From an uncultured Eubacterium sp. (GTDB lineage Bacteria; Bacillota; Clostridia; Lachnospirales; Lachnospiraceae): a stretch of 19,857 bases of DNA. Location of the stretch: assembly GCA_900551945.1 (NCBI GenBank), contig URYE01000052.1, forward strand, positions 1 through 19,857, read 5' to 3'. The translations under genes were made by a program, and so were the position numbers. Under the pieces are notes generated by a model. The model was not told the origin of the DNA, did not search any database, and saw nothing but the letters and a program-made list of their open reading frames with translations. This document shows positions 1 through 7,144 of the stretch, in pieces. Each line of letters starts with the position of its first letter. The first letter of the stretch is position 1.

Positions 1-54
1 ATAGATACATTAGTATCTTAGAAGCCCATTACCTTTAGGTGATGGGTAGTTCAC
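1..54 (+). mobile_element. Probable right end of an IS200/IS605-type element
   Basis: A hairpin with arms 25-33 and 38-46 (CCCATTACC against GGTGATGGG, one T-G wobble) and a TTTA loop is preceded by GAAG and followed by TAGTTCAC. GAAGCCC-hairpin-GGG-AGTTCAC is the usual look of IS200/IS605/IS1341 right ends, where TnpA recognises a subterminal hairpin and cuts a few bases beyond it. In TnpB-bearing elements the same end forms the 3' part of the omegaRNA scaffold. The element body lies left of the window, so no tnpA or tnpB is visible. The boundary at about 54 is inferred from the TTCAC motif. Confidence 0.6.
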
Positions 55-55
55 T

Positions 56-469
56 TCTACATACGCATATCTTATAGGTGATTTGTCGGGAGTATTAGAT
101 AATTTTTTGTTTGAAGATGGTGTGGAAGTCACATTGTAGCTACCAGCTCAGGCGTATAATAGTGAATTAGATAAGCTAGATGAGCTTTTTGACAGTAATC
201 GTGAGTTTTTAAGTTGGGGATATATTCCTATTGGAAAGTTTGACCAATATGGAAATGCTCATATTGAAGAATTTGACGAAACAGGACTTATTTGGCTTGA
301 TGTTAATTCTGGGAAAGTTATTTGGCTTGACGAAGAAGAAGCCTTTGACTGTAGTTGTGGAGAAGATGTTGCGGAAAATGGAGTTGTAGTATTTGAAAGC
401 TTCACAGATTTGTTGGATTGTTTTTTTAAGAAAGCAGTTTACGAATGTGTAGATGTAGAGGAAGATTAA
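56..469 (+). pseudogene. Broken SMI1/KNR4 (SUKH)-like protein remnant
   Basis: One frame reads from about 56 to TAA 467-469 with a single in-frame TAG at 137-139. After the TAG there are 109 open codons but no suitable ATG, GTG or TTG start. The translation is acidic and looks like a real protein. It contains FLSWGYIPIGKFDQYGNAH, then a GLIWLDVNSGKVIWLDEEE strand pair, then a VFESFTDLLDCFF helix. That order (YIPIG, a repeated short-strand element, and a C-terminal F-x-S-F-x-x-F/L-L helix) resembles SMI1/KNR4 or SUKH proteins, many of which are immunity proteins of contact-dependent or polymorphic toxin systems. The frame runs up to the IS-like end at 54, so insertion may have removed the N-terminus. 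The family call is tentative; the broken state is read directly from the sequence. Confidence 0.5.
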
Positions 470-472
470 AGC

Positions 473-823
473 ATGGAAAAAGTAATTACATTTAACATAG
501 GTGGTAGTAAATTACAAAGTATTTATAAAATATGTTCTCAAATGCGTATAGGTGTGATTGTAGTGTCAAAGGAGCAAGCAGGTCTTACAGTTGAAGAACT
601 TCTTAAAAATCCACTTTATAAAGGTGGAGAGGTAGCAGTAGGTGATGGTAATTCGCTTGTATTAATGTGTGAGCTTACGCAAAAGCATATGGATAAGCTG
701 TTGGCATCAATTAGAAGCTCTAAGTTTGAAGTTGATTACAAAGCGATACTTACACCTACTAATAGGAAATGGAATAGTATAAAATTATTAGCACATATGG
801 CATTTGAAAAGGGCAGTATGTGA
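473..823 (+). CDS. DUF3783-like small protein
   Basis: A 116-residue soluble protein with no signal peptide or membrane segment. It begins MEKVITFNIGG and contains EQAGLTVEELLKNPLY in the middle. It ends in an ILTPTNRKWNSIKLLAHM block close to the A-x-LTPTN-x-x-WNS-x-x-L ending that I associate with DUF3783 proteins of Clostridia, whose function is unknown. ATG 473 is the first start in the frame and lies three bases after the stop of the upstream broken gene. A weak purine stretch (GAGGAAGA, 458-465) can serve as ribosome binding site, so the gene may once have been translationally coupled to its neighbour. It has no evident link to the polysaccharide genes. Confidence 0.7.
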   Translation: MEKVITFNIGGSKLQSIYKICSQMRIGVIVVSKEQAGLTVEELLKNPLYKGGEVAVGDGNSLVLMCELTQKHMDKLLASIRSSKFEVDYKAILTPTNRKWNSIKLLAHMAFEKGSM

Positions 824-915
824 TTGCTTTTTAGTAATGCACATTATATTTGTAATTAACCATAAATTGGTTATCCAATAAATTGTCACAATAATTTTAA
901 TTTGTATGGGTAAAT

Positions 916-2100
916 TCACCTACAAATAAATATCCCTGCGTCTTTTGTTATGTGCATTGGCTTTTTTAATTTTTCGTTTACGAAGCTTTTAAAGGCTGTA
1001 TATCTATCTAAAAGATACTGATTTTGATTGCCATGACAAGACATTATATATTCTACAAGTGGTTCGGGCTTGTCAACTATAAGACTATCTTGGTATATAA
1101 CTTTATTAACATTTTTAAAAAATGGTTTTAAGATGTCTTTTCCATTGTCAAGTCCGAATATTGTATACAAGTTTTGTGCAGAAAGTACAATACGTTCATC
1201 AAATTCTTTAACGAGTGAGCTTATTTCCTGCATATGTCGACTACTATATGTGCTACATACAAAAGTGCCATTTGGTTTTAGTATGCGACTTATTTCTTTG
1301 CAAGCAATAGATGGAGTGTCACAGTAAAATAAAACGTGGTTAGCTATAACTAAGTCAAATGTATTATCAGAAAATGGAATGTTACAACCGTCAACTACTT
1401 TGTAATTAAAGTTATTAGCTATAATTTTTTCAGAAATATTGCTTTTAGCATCTCTTACCATACCTTCTGATATATCTGATATAGTCACATTTATATTATT
1501 AGGCAGCTTATCTTTATTAATAGTCCAAAAAGTCCCACTTCCACAGCCAATTTCAAGAATATTCATATTCGATGTAATATTACAGTTATCATATATCCAT
1601 TCAAACCAACTAGGCTTTCCTGTGGAGTACATCTGATGGAGATTAATCCTTGCGGAAATGTTACTTGCGTTTTGATATTGTGTTTGTAAGCTGTTTTGCA
1701 TACCTGTAAGGTGAATAAGTTCTAACATATAGTTCCAATCTACAGAGTTATTAAGGCTTACAGCTTCATAAGTTTTGTTAATAGCATTTGAAACAAGTTC
1801 AAGTTGTTCAATCTTATCTTTGACAAGTTTTTGCTGAAGTTTTAAGGAGTTAAGGAGCATACTGCTATCTGAGTTATTAATTGTCATGCTTTTTATTTCT
1901 TCAAGGGAAAAGCCTAGATATTTAAAGAGTAGTACTTGTTGTAAAAGCACAAAGTCGTCATCTGTATAAAATCTAGCTCCTTTTTCATTTACAAAAGCAG
2001 GTTTTAGTATATTTTGTTTATCATAAAATCTTATAGTACGCACAGAAACATGAGCCTTTTTAGCAAATTGCCCTGATGTGTAGTAATCATTATTTTTCAA
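916..2100 (-). CDS. MerR-family regulator fused to a SAM-dependent methyltransferase
   Basis: A 394-residue, two-part protein. Residues about 5-75 form a MerR winged helix: YYTSGQFAKKAHVSVRTIRF, then Y-D-K-x-x-I-L-K-P, then LGFSLEEIK. A helical, coiled-coil-like segment covers about 80-115. Residues about 150-300 are a class I methyltransferase: motif I is ILEIGCGSGTFW at 181-192, followed by an acidic D at about 209 and a later IPFSDNTFDLVIANHVLFY segment (241-259) typical of UbiE/Methyltransf_11 enzymes. The start is TTG at 2100-2098, supported by AGGGAG (2114-2109 on the minus strand) eight bases upstream. Such fusions occur in Clostridia, often annotated only as MerR or methyltransferase. 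The effector and the methyl acceptor are unknown. It is divergent from the polysaccharide operon, so it may control itself or that operon; nothing in the sequence proves this. Confidence 0.85.
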   Translation of the reverse strand: MKNNDYYTSGQFAKKAHVSVRTIRFYDKQNILKPAFVNEKGARFYTDDDFVLLQQVLLFKYLGFSLEEIKSMTINNSDSSMLLNSLKLQQKLVKDKIEQLELVSNAINKTYEAVSLNNSVDWNYMLELIHLTGMQNSLQTQYQNASNISARINLHQMYSTGKPSWFEWIYDNCNITSNMNILEIGCGSGTFWTINKDKLPNNINVTISDISEGMVRDAKSNISEKIIANNFNYKVVDGCNIPFSDNTFDLVIANHVLFYCDTPSIACKEISRILKPNGTFVCSTYSSRHMQEISSLVKEFDERIVLSAQNLYTIFGLDNGKDILKPFFKNVNKVIYQDSLIVDKPEPLVEYIMSCHGNQNQYLLDRYTAFKSFVNEKLKKPMHITKDAGIFICR

Positions 2101-2160
2101 TTTTATATCTCCCTTTTTTGCCTCTTATGAAATATAACATTTTTATATACAAAAAATATT

Positions 2161-2180
2161 ATGACTTTATTTTAAGTCAT
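2161..2180. promoter_or_regulatory. Perfect 7-bp dyad, candidate MerR operator
   Basis: ATGACTT and AAGTCAT are perfect inverted repeats separated by six A/T bases, 61 bases upstream of the TTG start of the MerR/methyltransferase gene. Read on the minus strand, a weak promoter (TTGTAA, 17 bases, TAAAAT) can be drawn through it. MerR proteins bind dyads in the promoter spacer, so this is a reasonable autoregulatory site. The region is so AT-rich that the promoter match alone means little. Confidence 0.35.
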
Positions 2181-2251
2181 TTTTCTTATTATTACAACTA
2201 ACCTTTCTATTAAAAAATATAGGAAAAGCCAAACACTCCCACTCTACTAAA

Positions 2252-2280
2252 TTGACAAAAAGTACTACATTTGGTATGAT
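2252..2280 (+). promoter_or_regulatory. Sigma-A promoter for the polysaccharide operon
   Basis: A consensus -35 TTGACA (2252-2257), a 17-base spacer and -10 TATGAT (2275-2280), with an extended -10 TG at 2272-2273. Transcription should start near 2286-2288. This leaves a leader of about 140 bases before the first glycosyltransferase at 2427. It is the only strong rightward promoter seen before the one at 18396. Confidence 0.8.
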
Positions 2281-2291
2281 AAACGATAATG

Positions 2292-2340
2292 TCCATAAAT
2301 AGTATACTTAAAATTATTATACAATATAAAAAGTTATGGA
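2292..2340 (+). promoter_or_regulatory. Leader stem-loop in the operon 5' UTR
   Basis: TCCATAA (2292-2298) pairs with TTATGGA (2334-2340), and inside it GTATA (2302-2306) pairs with TATAC (2318-2322). The structure begins a few bases after the predicted transcription start. No U-tract follows, so it is not a simple terminator; it may stabilise the transcript or be a control element. It fits no riboswitch class that I recognise. Confidence 0.35.
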
Positions 2341-2352
2341 TATACAACAAAA

Positions 2353-2412
2353 ATGTCTAAAACATCAAATTACGGCAATAATTACGATGACATAGAAAAC
2401 CTAGAAATTTAG
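2353..2412 (+). CDS. Possible 19-codon upstream ORF in the operon leader
   Basis: ATG 2353 opens a 19-codon frame closed by TAG 2410-2412, 14 bases before the start of the first glycosyltransferase. The peptide is polar (SKTSNYGNNYDD in its first part) and resembles nothing I know. The only upstream purine match is GGA at 2338-2340, which is poor. It could be a leader peptide, or chance in an AT-rich leader; chance is at least as likely. Confidence 0.2.
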   Translation: MSKTSNYGNNYDDIENLEI

Positions 2413-2426
2413 AATGGGGACAAAGT

Positions 2427-3533
2427 ATGAAGATTGCAGTAGATGCAAGAACACTAGGTAGCAGACCGAGTGGTGTAGGAATGTATCTTAACGATTTCCT
2501 TAAAGAATTAATAAAGTATAAGGAATTTGAGTTTATTTTACTGTCAGATGTTGCGGAGAGCGAGTATATTAAGTACTTTCAGAGTAGGGGGCTAGAAGTA
2601 CGAACACAAGGAAAAGCAACATATAGAAGCGCAGGCGTGTATAATTATTTTTCATTTATACAAAAGCAGTTAAATGATATAAAGCCAGATATATTCTGGG
2701 AAGTAAACACAGTTATTCCAATAAAATTAAAAGGAAACTTTAAGACAATGATTACTGTACATGATATGTTTCCTATACAATATGTACAGTATTTTGGGCG
2801 AATATATAGTATGTATTTTAAGTATAGTCTTGCTAAGACACTCAAAAATACAGATATGATACTTTATAATTCAGAGCAGACAAGAAAAACAACAGAGAAA
2901 ATATTTCCAAATGCAAAAAAGATAGCTAATTGCAACGCCTATATAATAGCTAATCCGCATAAAGAAAGTTATATAACTTCTGATAAGAATTATTTATTAT
3001 ATGTTGGAAATATGGAGAAAAGAAAAGGTGTAGATTTGCTTCTTAAAGCTTATCCTAGATATAGACAGTTAGGTGGAACTAAGGAGCTTGTGCTTGCAGG
3101 GAAAATGCAGGAAGAAGATATAAGACAATTACTTGATGACACAACAAGAACGACTGAGGGGATTAAGTATCTTGATTACGTGACACATGAAAAAAAACAT
3201 CAGTTATTTGCTGATTGTTCTTGTTTTGTATTTCCATCAAAGGCAGAAGGTTTTGGTATGCCAGTTATAGAAGCTATGAAGTTTAAGAAGCCAATTCTTA
3301 TAAGTAATCTTGATATATACGATGAATTGATAGGCCCTTGTGTAAATGAGTTTGACTTAAATGGAACGGAAAACACACAGATAGATAACCTAGCTAATGC
3401 AATGCTTAAGTTTAATAGTAATGTAGATGGACAGCAGTACGAAAAGGTCGTGGATAGATATTCACCTGCAAAGTTAGGTAAAATAGTGCGTGAATTTATA
3501 GATGTACAGGCTAATTTGCAGCCAGCAGATTAA
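2427..3533 (+). CDS. GT4-family glycosyltransferase
   Basis: A 368-residue cytoplasmic glycosyltransferase of GT-B fold, expected to transfer a sugar from a nucleotide-sugar to the growing polysaccharide. The N-terminal domain opens MKIAVDARTL with the glycine-rich acceptor-side loop SGVGMY (15-20) and has a TVHDMFP segment at 111-117. The C-terminal nucleotide-sugar domain begins YVGNMEKRKGVDLLLKAY (193-210), with the usual basic residues at 200-201. The E-x7-E motif is EGFGMPVIE (275-283). Length fits the family. GGGGAC at 2416-2421 precedes ATG 2427. It is the first gene after the strong promoter at 2252-2280 and so heads the operon. Donor and linkage cannot be read from sequence; mannose or a 6-deoxyhexose is plausible given manC and gmd in the cluster. 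Confidence 0.9.
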   Translation: MKIAVDARTLGSRPSGVGMYLNDFLKELIKYKEFEFILLSDVAESEYIKYFQSRGLEVRTQGKATYRSAGVYNYFSFIQKQLNDIKPDIFWEVNTVIPIKLKGNFKTMITVHDMFPIQYVQYFGRIYSMYFKYSLAKTLKNTDMILYNSEQTRKTTEKIFPNAKKIANCNAYIIANPHKESYITSDKNYLLYVGNMEKRKGVDLLLKAYPRYRQLGGTKELVLAGKMQEEDIRQLLDDTTRTTEGIKYLDYVTHEKKHQLFADCSCFVFPSKAEGFGMPVIEAMKFKKPILISNLDIYDELIGPCVNEFDLNGTENTQIDNLANAMLKFNSNVDGQQYEKVVDRYSPAKLGKIVREFIDVQANLQPAD

Positions 3534-3619
3534 ATGTATCAATATTTCATCACTTATATTGAATAGATATAGTAAGTGGTGAGTTATAGTTAGATTATTA
3601 TTACAGTGTTTTTATTTAT

Positions 3620-3663
3620 GCGACAAAGAGCCAAAGCTTGCACAAGGACTTGGCGACTGTCGC
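3620..3663 (+). repeat. Nested inverted repeat between the first two glycosyltransferases
   Basis: GCGACA (3620-3625) pairs with TGTCGC (3658-3663), and inside it GCCAA (3630-3634) pairs with TTGGC (3650-3654), with a small AAGA/GAC internal loop. It is more GC-rich than its surroundings. A weaker arm pair lies upstream (TCATCACTTA 3547-3556 and its partner ending near 3583). The 188-base gap 3534-3721 holds no other gene. No run of T follows, so it is not a clear terminator. It could be an RNA element, a processing site or a copy of a dispersed REP-like repeat. Confidence 0.45.
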
Positions 3664-3721
3664 AATAACTTGAGAAACCCATGAAGAGTGTTTTTTATAG
3701 TTTATGGAGGATAAATATAAT

Positions 3722-4996
3722 ATGAGCTTTTCTAAATTTGCATTGGATACAGCTAATAAGCTACGTCCTGTACTTACAAAGATAGTCCCAGCAGGACTTC
3801 TTAGTGCAGTTAAAGCAAAGATTGTTGAAAAGAATACGAACAGTCTTAGTAATGTACACATAGAACCCTTTGATAAGAGTAAATATGACAGAGGGATTAA
3901 TCTTATAGGTAATATAAGAGGGGATAATGGCTTAGGGCAGAGTACACGCCTTATTGCTGATATTATTGATAAAAGTGAAATACCATTTACAATTAACAAT
4001 TTCTTTGTACCACCAGGCGGAAGTATGACTGATAAGTCTTACGATTATAAGATAACAGATATGGCAAGTTATGGAGTTAATGTTATTCATGTAAATGCAA
4101 GTGAATTTACGTTATGTTATATGGAATATGGCAATAAATTATGGGATTATAGGTATAATATTGCCTACTGGTTGTGGGAACTCGAAGAATTTCCCGAAGA
4201 ATGGTTAAATAATATTAATCTTGTTGATGAGATATGGACTCCAGCAGAATTTATTTCTAATACATTAAGAAAATATACAGACAAGCCAGTTACAACTGTG
4301 CCTTATTGCGTAACAGCACCGACGGATGACAAGTACGATAGAAAATATTTTAACTTGCCAGAAGACAAGTTTTTATTCCTTATGATGTTTGCAAGTGGAA
4401 GTATTATGGAAAGAAAGAACCCACTAGGAACGATTGAGGCATTTAAGAAAGCCTTTGATAAGGAAAATAAAGATGTTGGAATTGTTATCAAAATAAATGA
4501 GCTTGAACAAAGTGAAAAAGATATAGAATATATACATTCAGTATTTGATGGATATGACAATATCTATATTATAACAGGTACTTATAGTAAAGTTGAAGTT
4601 AATAGTCTTACAAAATGTGTAGATGTGTTTGTTTCACTTCACAGGGCAGAAGGCTTTGGACTTGTGCTTGCTGAGGCTATGCTTGTTGGAACACCTACTA
4701 TTGCAACAAATTGGTCAGCCAACACAGAATTTATGAATAGCGATGTAGCATGTATGGTCGATTATAAAATGATAGAATTAAAAGAAGACTTGCCACCTTT
4801 TAAGAAAGGTTATCGTTGGGCAGATGCAGACGTTAATCAAACAGCAGAGTATATGAAAAAGCTTTATGAAGATAAAGAATTTTATCAAAACATAAAAGTT
4901 AAAGCAAAAGATTATGTAAGTAATCAGCTTAGCATGGAACGCTCATCTAATATTGTAAAGAAGCGATTAAGTGAAATATATAGTGATAAACATTAA
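3722..4996 (+). CDS. GT4/GT1-like glycosyltransferase of the WELEEFPEEW type
   Basis: A 424-residue glycosyltransferase. I place the start at ATG 3722 because GGAGG lies at 3706-3710; the in-frame ATG at 3704 overlaps that site and has no site of its own. The first 40 residues are a basic, helix-like segment that may lie on the membrane. GINLIGNIRGDNGLGQ (58-73) is the glycine-rich N-terminal loop. WLWELEEFPEEW (150-161) followed by VDEIWTPAEF marks a group of bacterial glycosyltransferases found in O-antigen and capsule clusters. The C-terminal half has the E-x7-E motif AEGFGLVLAE (309-318) and TIATNWSANTEF. It is second in the operon, just before wzm and wzt, consistent with assembling the exported chain. 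Specificity is unknown. Confidence 0.87.
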   Translation: MSFSKFALDTANKLRPVLTKIVPAGLLSAVKAKIVEKNTNSLSNVHIEPFDKSKYDRGINLIGNIRGDNGLGQSTRLIADIIDKSEIPFTINNFFVPPGGSMTDKSYDYKITDMASYGVNVIHVNASEFTLCYMEYGNKLWDYRYNIAYWLWELEEFPEEWLNNINLVDEIWTPAEFISNTLRKYTDKPVTTVPYCVTAPTDDKYDRKYFNLPEDKFLFLMMFASGSIMERKNPLGTIEAFKKAFDKENKDVGIVIKINELEQSEKDIEYIHSVFDGYDNIYIITGTYSKVEVNSLTKCVDVFVSLHRAEGFGLVLAEAMLVGTPTIATNWSANTEFMNSDVACMVDYKMIELKEDLPPFKKGYRWADADVNQTAEYMKKLYEDKEFYQNIKVKAKDYVSNQLSMERSSNIVKKRLSEIYSDKH

Positions 4997-5067
4997 ATAA
5001 TAAATTTTAATATATACTTATAGATAGATTATTATAAACGCATTATGCGTAGGAAATGGAGAAAAAA

Positions 5068-5844
5068 GTGAAGCAGTTAAAAGAATTATATGATTACAGG
5101 GAAATGATAATAAGCCTTGTAAGAAAAGATTTGAGAGGTCGTTATAAAGGCTCAGTACTTGGGTTTTTATGGACATTTGTCAATCCTCTTTTGCAGTTAC
5201 TTGTATTTACATTAGTGTTCTCAATAATTATGAGAGCTGGTTATGAGCAGTATTATCTGTTCTTATTCGTTGCACTTGTTCCTTGGATGTTTTTTGCATC
5301 AAGTATACAAGATGGTTCGACAAGTATATTAAGGGAAAAAGATATGGTTAAGAAAATATATTTTCCGAGAGAAGTACTTCCTATAGCAACTGTTACGAGT
5401 GGTTTTGTAAATATGCTTCTTACATTTATTGTAATATTCGTTGTGCTTATATTTAGTGGTAGGGGAATTAATCCAGTAGCACTTTTATGTCTTCCTATCG
5501 TTATGATAGTTGAGTACATATTATGTCTTGGAGCTGCGCTTATAGTGGCTTCTCTTACGGTATACTTAAGAGATTTACAGTATATTTTAGGAATTTTAGT
5601 AATGGCGTTGCAATATATGACACCAGTTATGTATGGAAGTGATATGGTTCCAGACTGGGCAATGCCTATATTTAATATGAACCCATTAACACCAGTTATT
5701 GAAATATACAGAGATATACTGTATTATAAGCAAGTTCCACAGCTTTCATCGTTAATGCTTGCACTTGGAGTTGGGCTTTTGTTTATTGTAATAGGTGAAC
5801 TTTTATTTAAGAAGTTACAAAAAGGCTTTGCAGAGAATTTCTAG
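5068..5844 (+). CDS. wzm: Polysaccharide ABC transporter permease (Wzm)
   Basis: The membrane half of an ABC-2 exporter that carries lipid-linked O-antigen, teichoic acid or capsule chains across the membrane, working with the ATPase encoded next. The protein (258 residues from GTG 5068) starts MKQLKELYDYREMI and has the family's N-terminal amphipathic segment VRKDLRGRYKGSVLGFLW before about six hydrophobic helices. A conserved MTPVMYGSDMVP stretch lies before the last helices. GTG 5068 is chosen because GGAG (5058-5061) sits six bases before it and the resulting N-terminus is typical. ATG 5056, four codons upstream, has AGGAA directly against it and is the alternative. Its stop is 15 bases before wzt, so the two are clearly co-translated. 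Confidence 0.92.
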   Translation: MKQLKELYDYREMIISLVRKDLRGRYKGSVLGFLWTFVNPLLQLLVFTLVFSIIMRAGYEQYYLFLFVALVPWMFFASSIQDGSTSILREKDMVKKIYFPREVLPIATVTSGFVNMLLTFIVIFVVLIFSGRGINPVALLCLPIVMIVEYILCLGAALIVASLTVYLRDLQYILGILVMALQYMTPVMYGSDMVPDWAMPIFNMNPLTPVIEIYRDILYYKQVPQLSSLMLALGVGLLFIVIGELLFKKLQKGFAENF

Positions 5845-5859
5845 AAAGGTTAAATCACT

Positions 5860-7122
5860 ATGATGGATGAAAATAATGCAATCGAAGTAAGACATGTAAC
5901 AAAGAACTTTAAAGTCTACTTTGATAAGGGAACAGAGTTAAAAGAAAAGCTTCTGTTCTGGAAACGAAATGCGTATGAAAATAGAACAGTTCTTGACGAT
6001 ATAAGTTTCTCTGTTAAAAAAGGAGAAGCAATTGGTCTTGTAGGTAAAAATGGTTGTGGTAAGAGTACAACACTTAAAATGCTTACAAAGATTATATATC
6101 CTAACAAGGGTGAAATAGAAATGAAAGGGCGAGTATCAAGTCTTATCGAGCTTGGTGCAGGCTTTCACCCAGATATGACAGGTAGAGAAAACATTTATAC
6201 TAATGCGTCTATATTCGGTCTTACTAAGAAAGAGATAGATGCACGACTTGATGAAATAATAAGATTTTCAGAGCTTGAAGAATTTATAGACAATCCAGTA
6301 AGAACATATTCTTCTGGTATGTATACAAGACTTGCGTTCTCTGTTGCTATCAATGTTGATGCAGATATTCTTCTTATTGATGAAATTCTAGCTGTTGGTG
6401 ATGCTAACTTTCAGGCAAAGTGTTTTAATAAGTTAAGAGAAATTAAGGCAGAAGGTACAACAATTGTAATTGTATCTCATTCACTTGGTCAGATTGAACA
6501 GATATGTGACCGTTCTATATGGATTAAAAAAGGTCATATTGAGATGGAGGGCAATCCAAAAGATGTTCATATGGAATATTTAAACTATATGAATGAAGAA
6601 CGTATTGACCGTCTTGAAAGGGAACGTACAGAAAATCAAATTCGTGAAATGCAGGAGCGCAAAGAAAAAGAAGAACAAGAAAAAAGGAAGAACCAAAAAA
6701 GATACGGAAGTGAAGATGCTAAGTTCACTAACATTAGAATGATTGACATTGATGGAAAAGAACAGTCAACCTTTAAAACGGGTGACACAATGATACTTGA
6801 CCTTGATTATCACGTTGAAAAAAGTGTAGTTGATGCAGTATTTGGTTTTGGTATTTTTAGAAATGATGGACTGTGGTGTTATGGAACTAATACAAGAATA
6901 GATAGAATGGATAATTTTGACATAGAAAAAGATGGTAATTTTAAGGTGACAATATCAGACCTTAATCTTATACCTGGACAGTATTGGTGCGATATTACTA
7001 TTGAATTTGGTGAGGGAAATCCAGTAGATTATTATAAGCAGGCAATGAAATTTGAAGTAGTGTCAAATGTAGCAGATGTTGGTGTGTCAAGATTGCCTCA
7101 CAAGTGGGAACTTAACATATAA
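5860..7122 (+). CDS. wzt: Polysaccharide ABC transporter ATPase with C-terminal Wzt_C-like domain
   Basis: A 420-residue ATPase partner of Wzm. The nucleotide-binding domain (about 1-245) has Walker A GKNGCGKST (62-70), signature SSGMYTRLAF (151-160), Walker B ILLIDEILAVGD (170-181) and the H-loop histidine in VSHSLG (205-210). Residues about 246-282 form a highly charged coiled-coil-like linker rich in E, R and K. Residues about 285-405 form a beta-rich domain matching Wzt_C. In the well-studied Gram-negative systems that domain binds a modified non-reducing end and couples chain completion to export. The last 15 residues (about 406-420) are a polar tail. AAAGG at 5845-5849 precedes ATG 5860 by ten bases. 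Here the recognised feature could be an acyl or other cap, but no cap-adding enzyme is obvious nearby. Confidence 0.93.
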   Translation: MMDENNAIEVRHVTKNFKVYFDKGTELKEKLLFWKRNAYENRTVLDDISFSVKKGEAIGLVGKNGCGKSTTLKMLTKIIYPNKGEIEMKGRVSSLIELGAGFHPDMTGRENIYTNASIFGLTKKEIDARLDEIIRFSELEEFIDNPVRTYSSGMYTRLAFSVAINVDADILLIDEILAVGDANFQAKCFNKLREIKAEGTTIVIVSHSLGQIEQICDRSIWIKKGHIEMEGNPKDVHMEYLNYMNEERIDRLERERTENQIREMQERKEKEEQEKRKNQKRYGSEDAKFTNIRMIDIDGKEQSTFKTGDTMILDLDYHVEKSVVDAVFGFGIFRNDGLWCYGTNTRIDRMDNFDIEKDGNFKVTISDLNLIPGQYWCDITIEFGEGNPVDYYKQAMKFEVVSNVADVGVSRLPHKWELNI

Positions 7123-7144
7123 GCAATTTGGGAATGGAAACGCA

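Noticed and set aside
824..915. Bidirectional terminator between the DUF3783-like gene and the MerR/methyltransferase gene
   Set aside because: Small dyads exist (for example TTTGTA...TACAAA at about 902-926), but stems are short and interrupted and no proper T-run follows on either strand.
5038..5050. ACGCAT-T-ATGCGT palindrome before wzm as terminator or operator
   Set aside because: It has a one-base centre and no T-run, and nothing nearby suggests a bound regulator; likely chance.
7076..7144. N-terminal extension of the 7145 glycosyltransferase
   Set aside because: It overlaps the wzt coding end in another frame, and the family N-terminus begins at ATG 7145.
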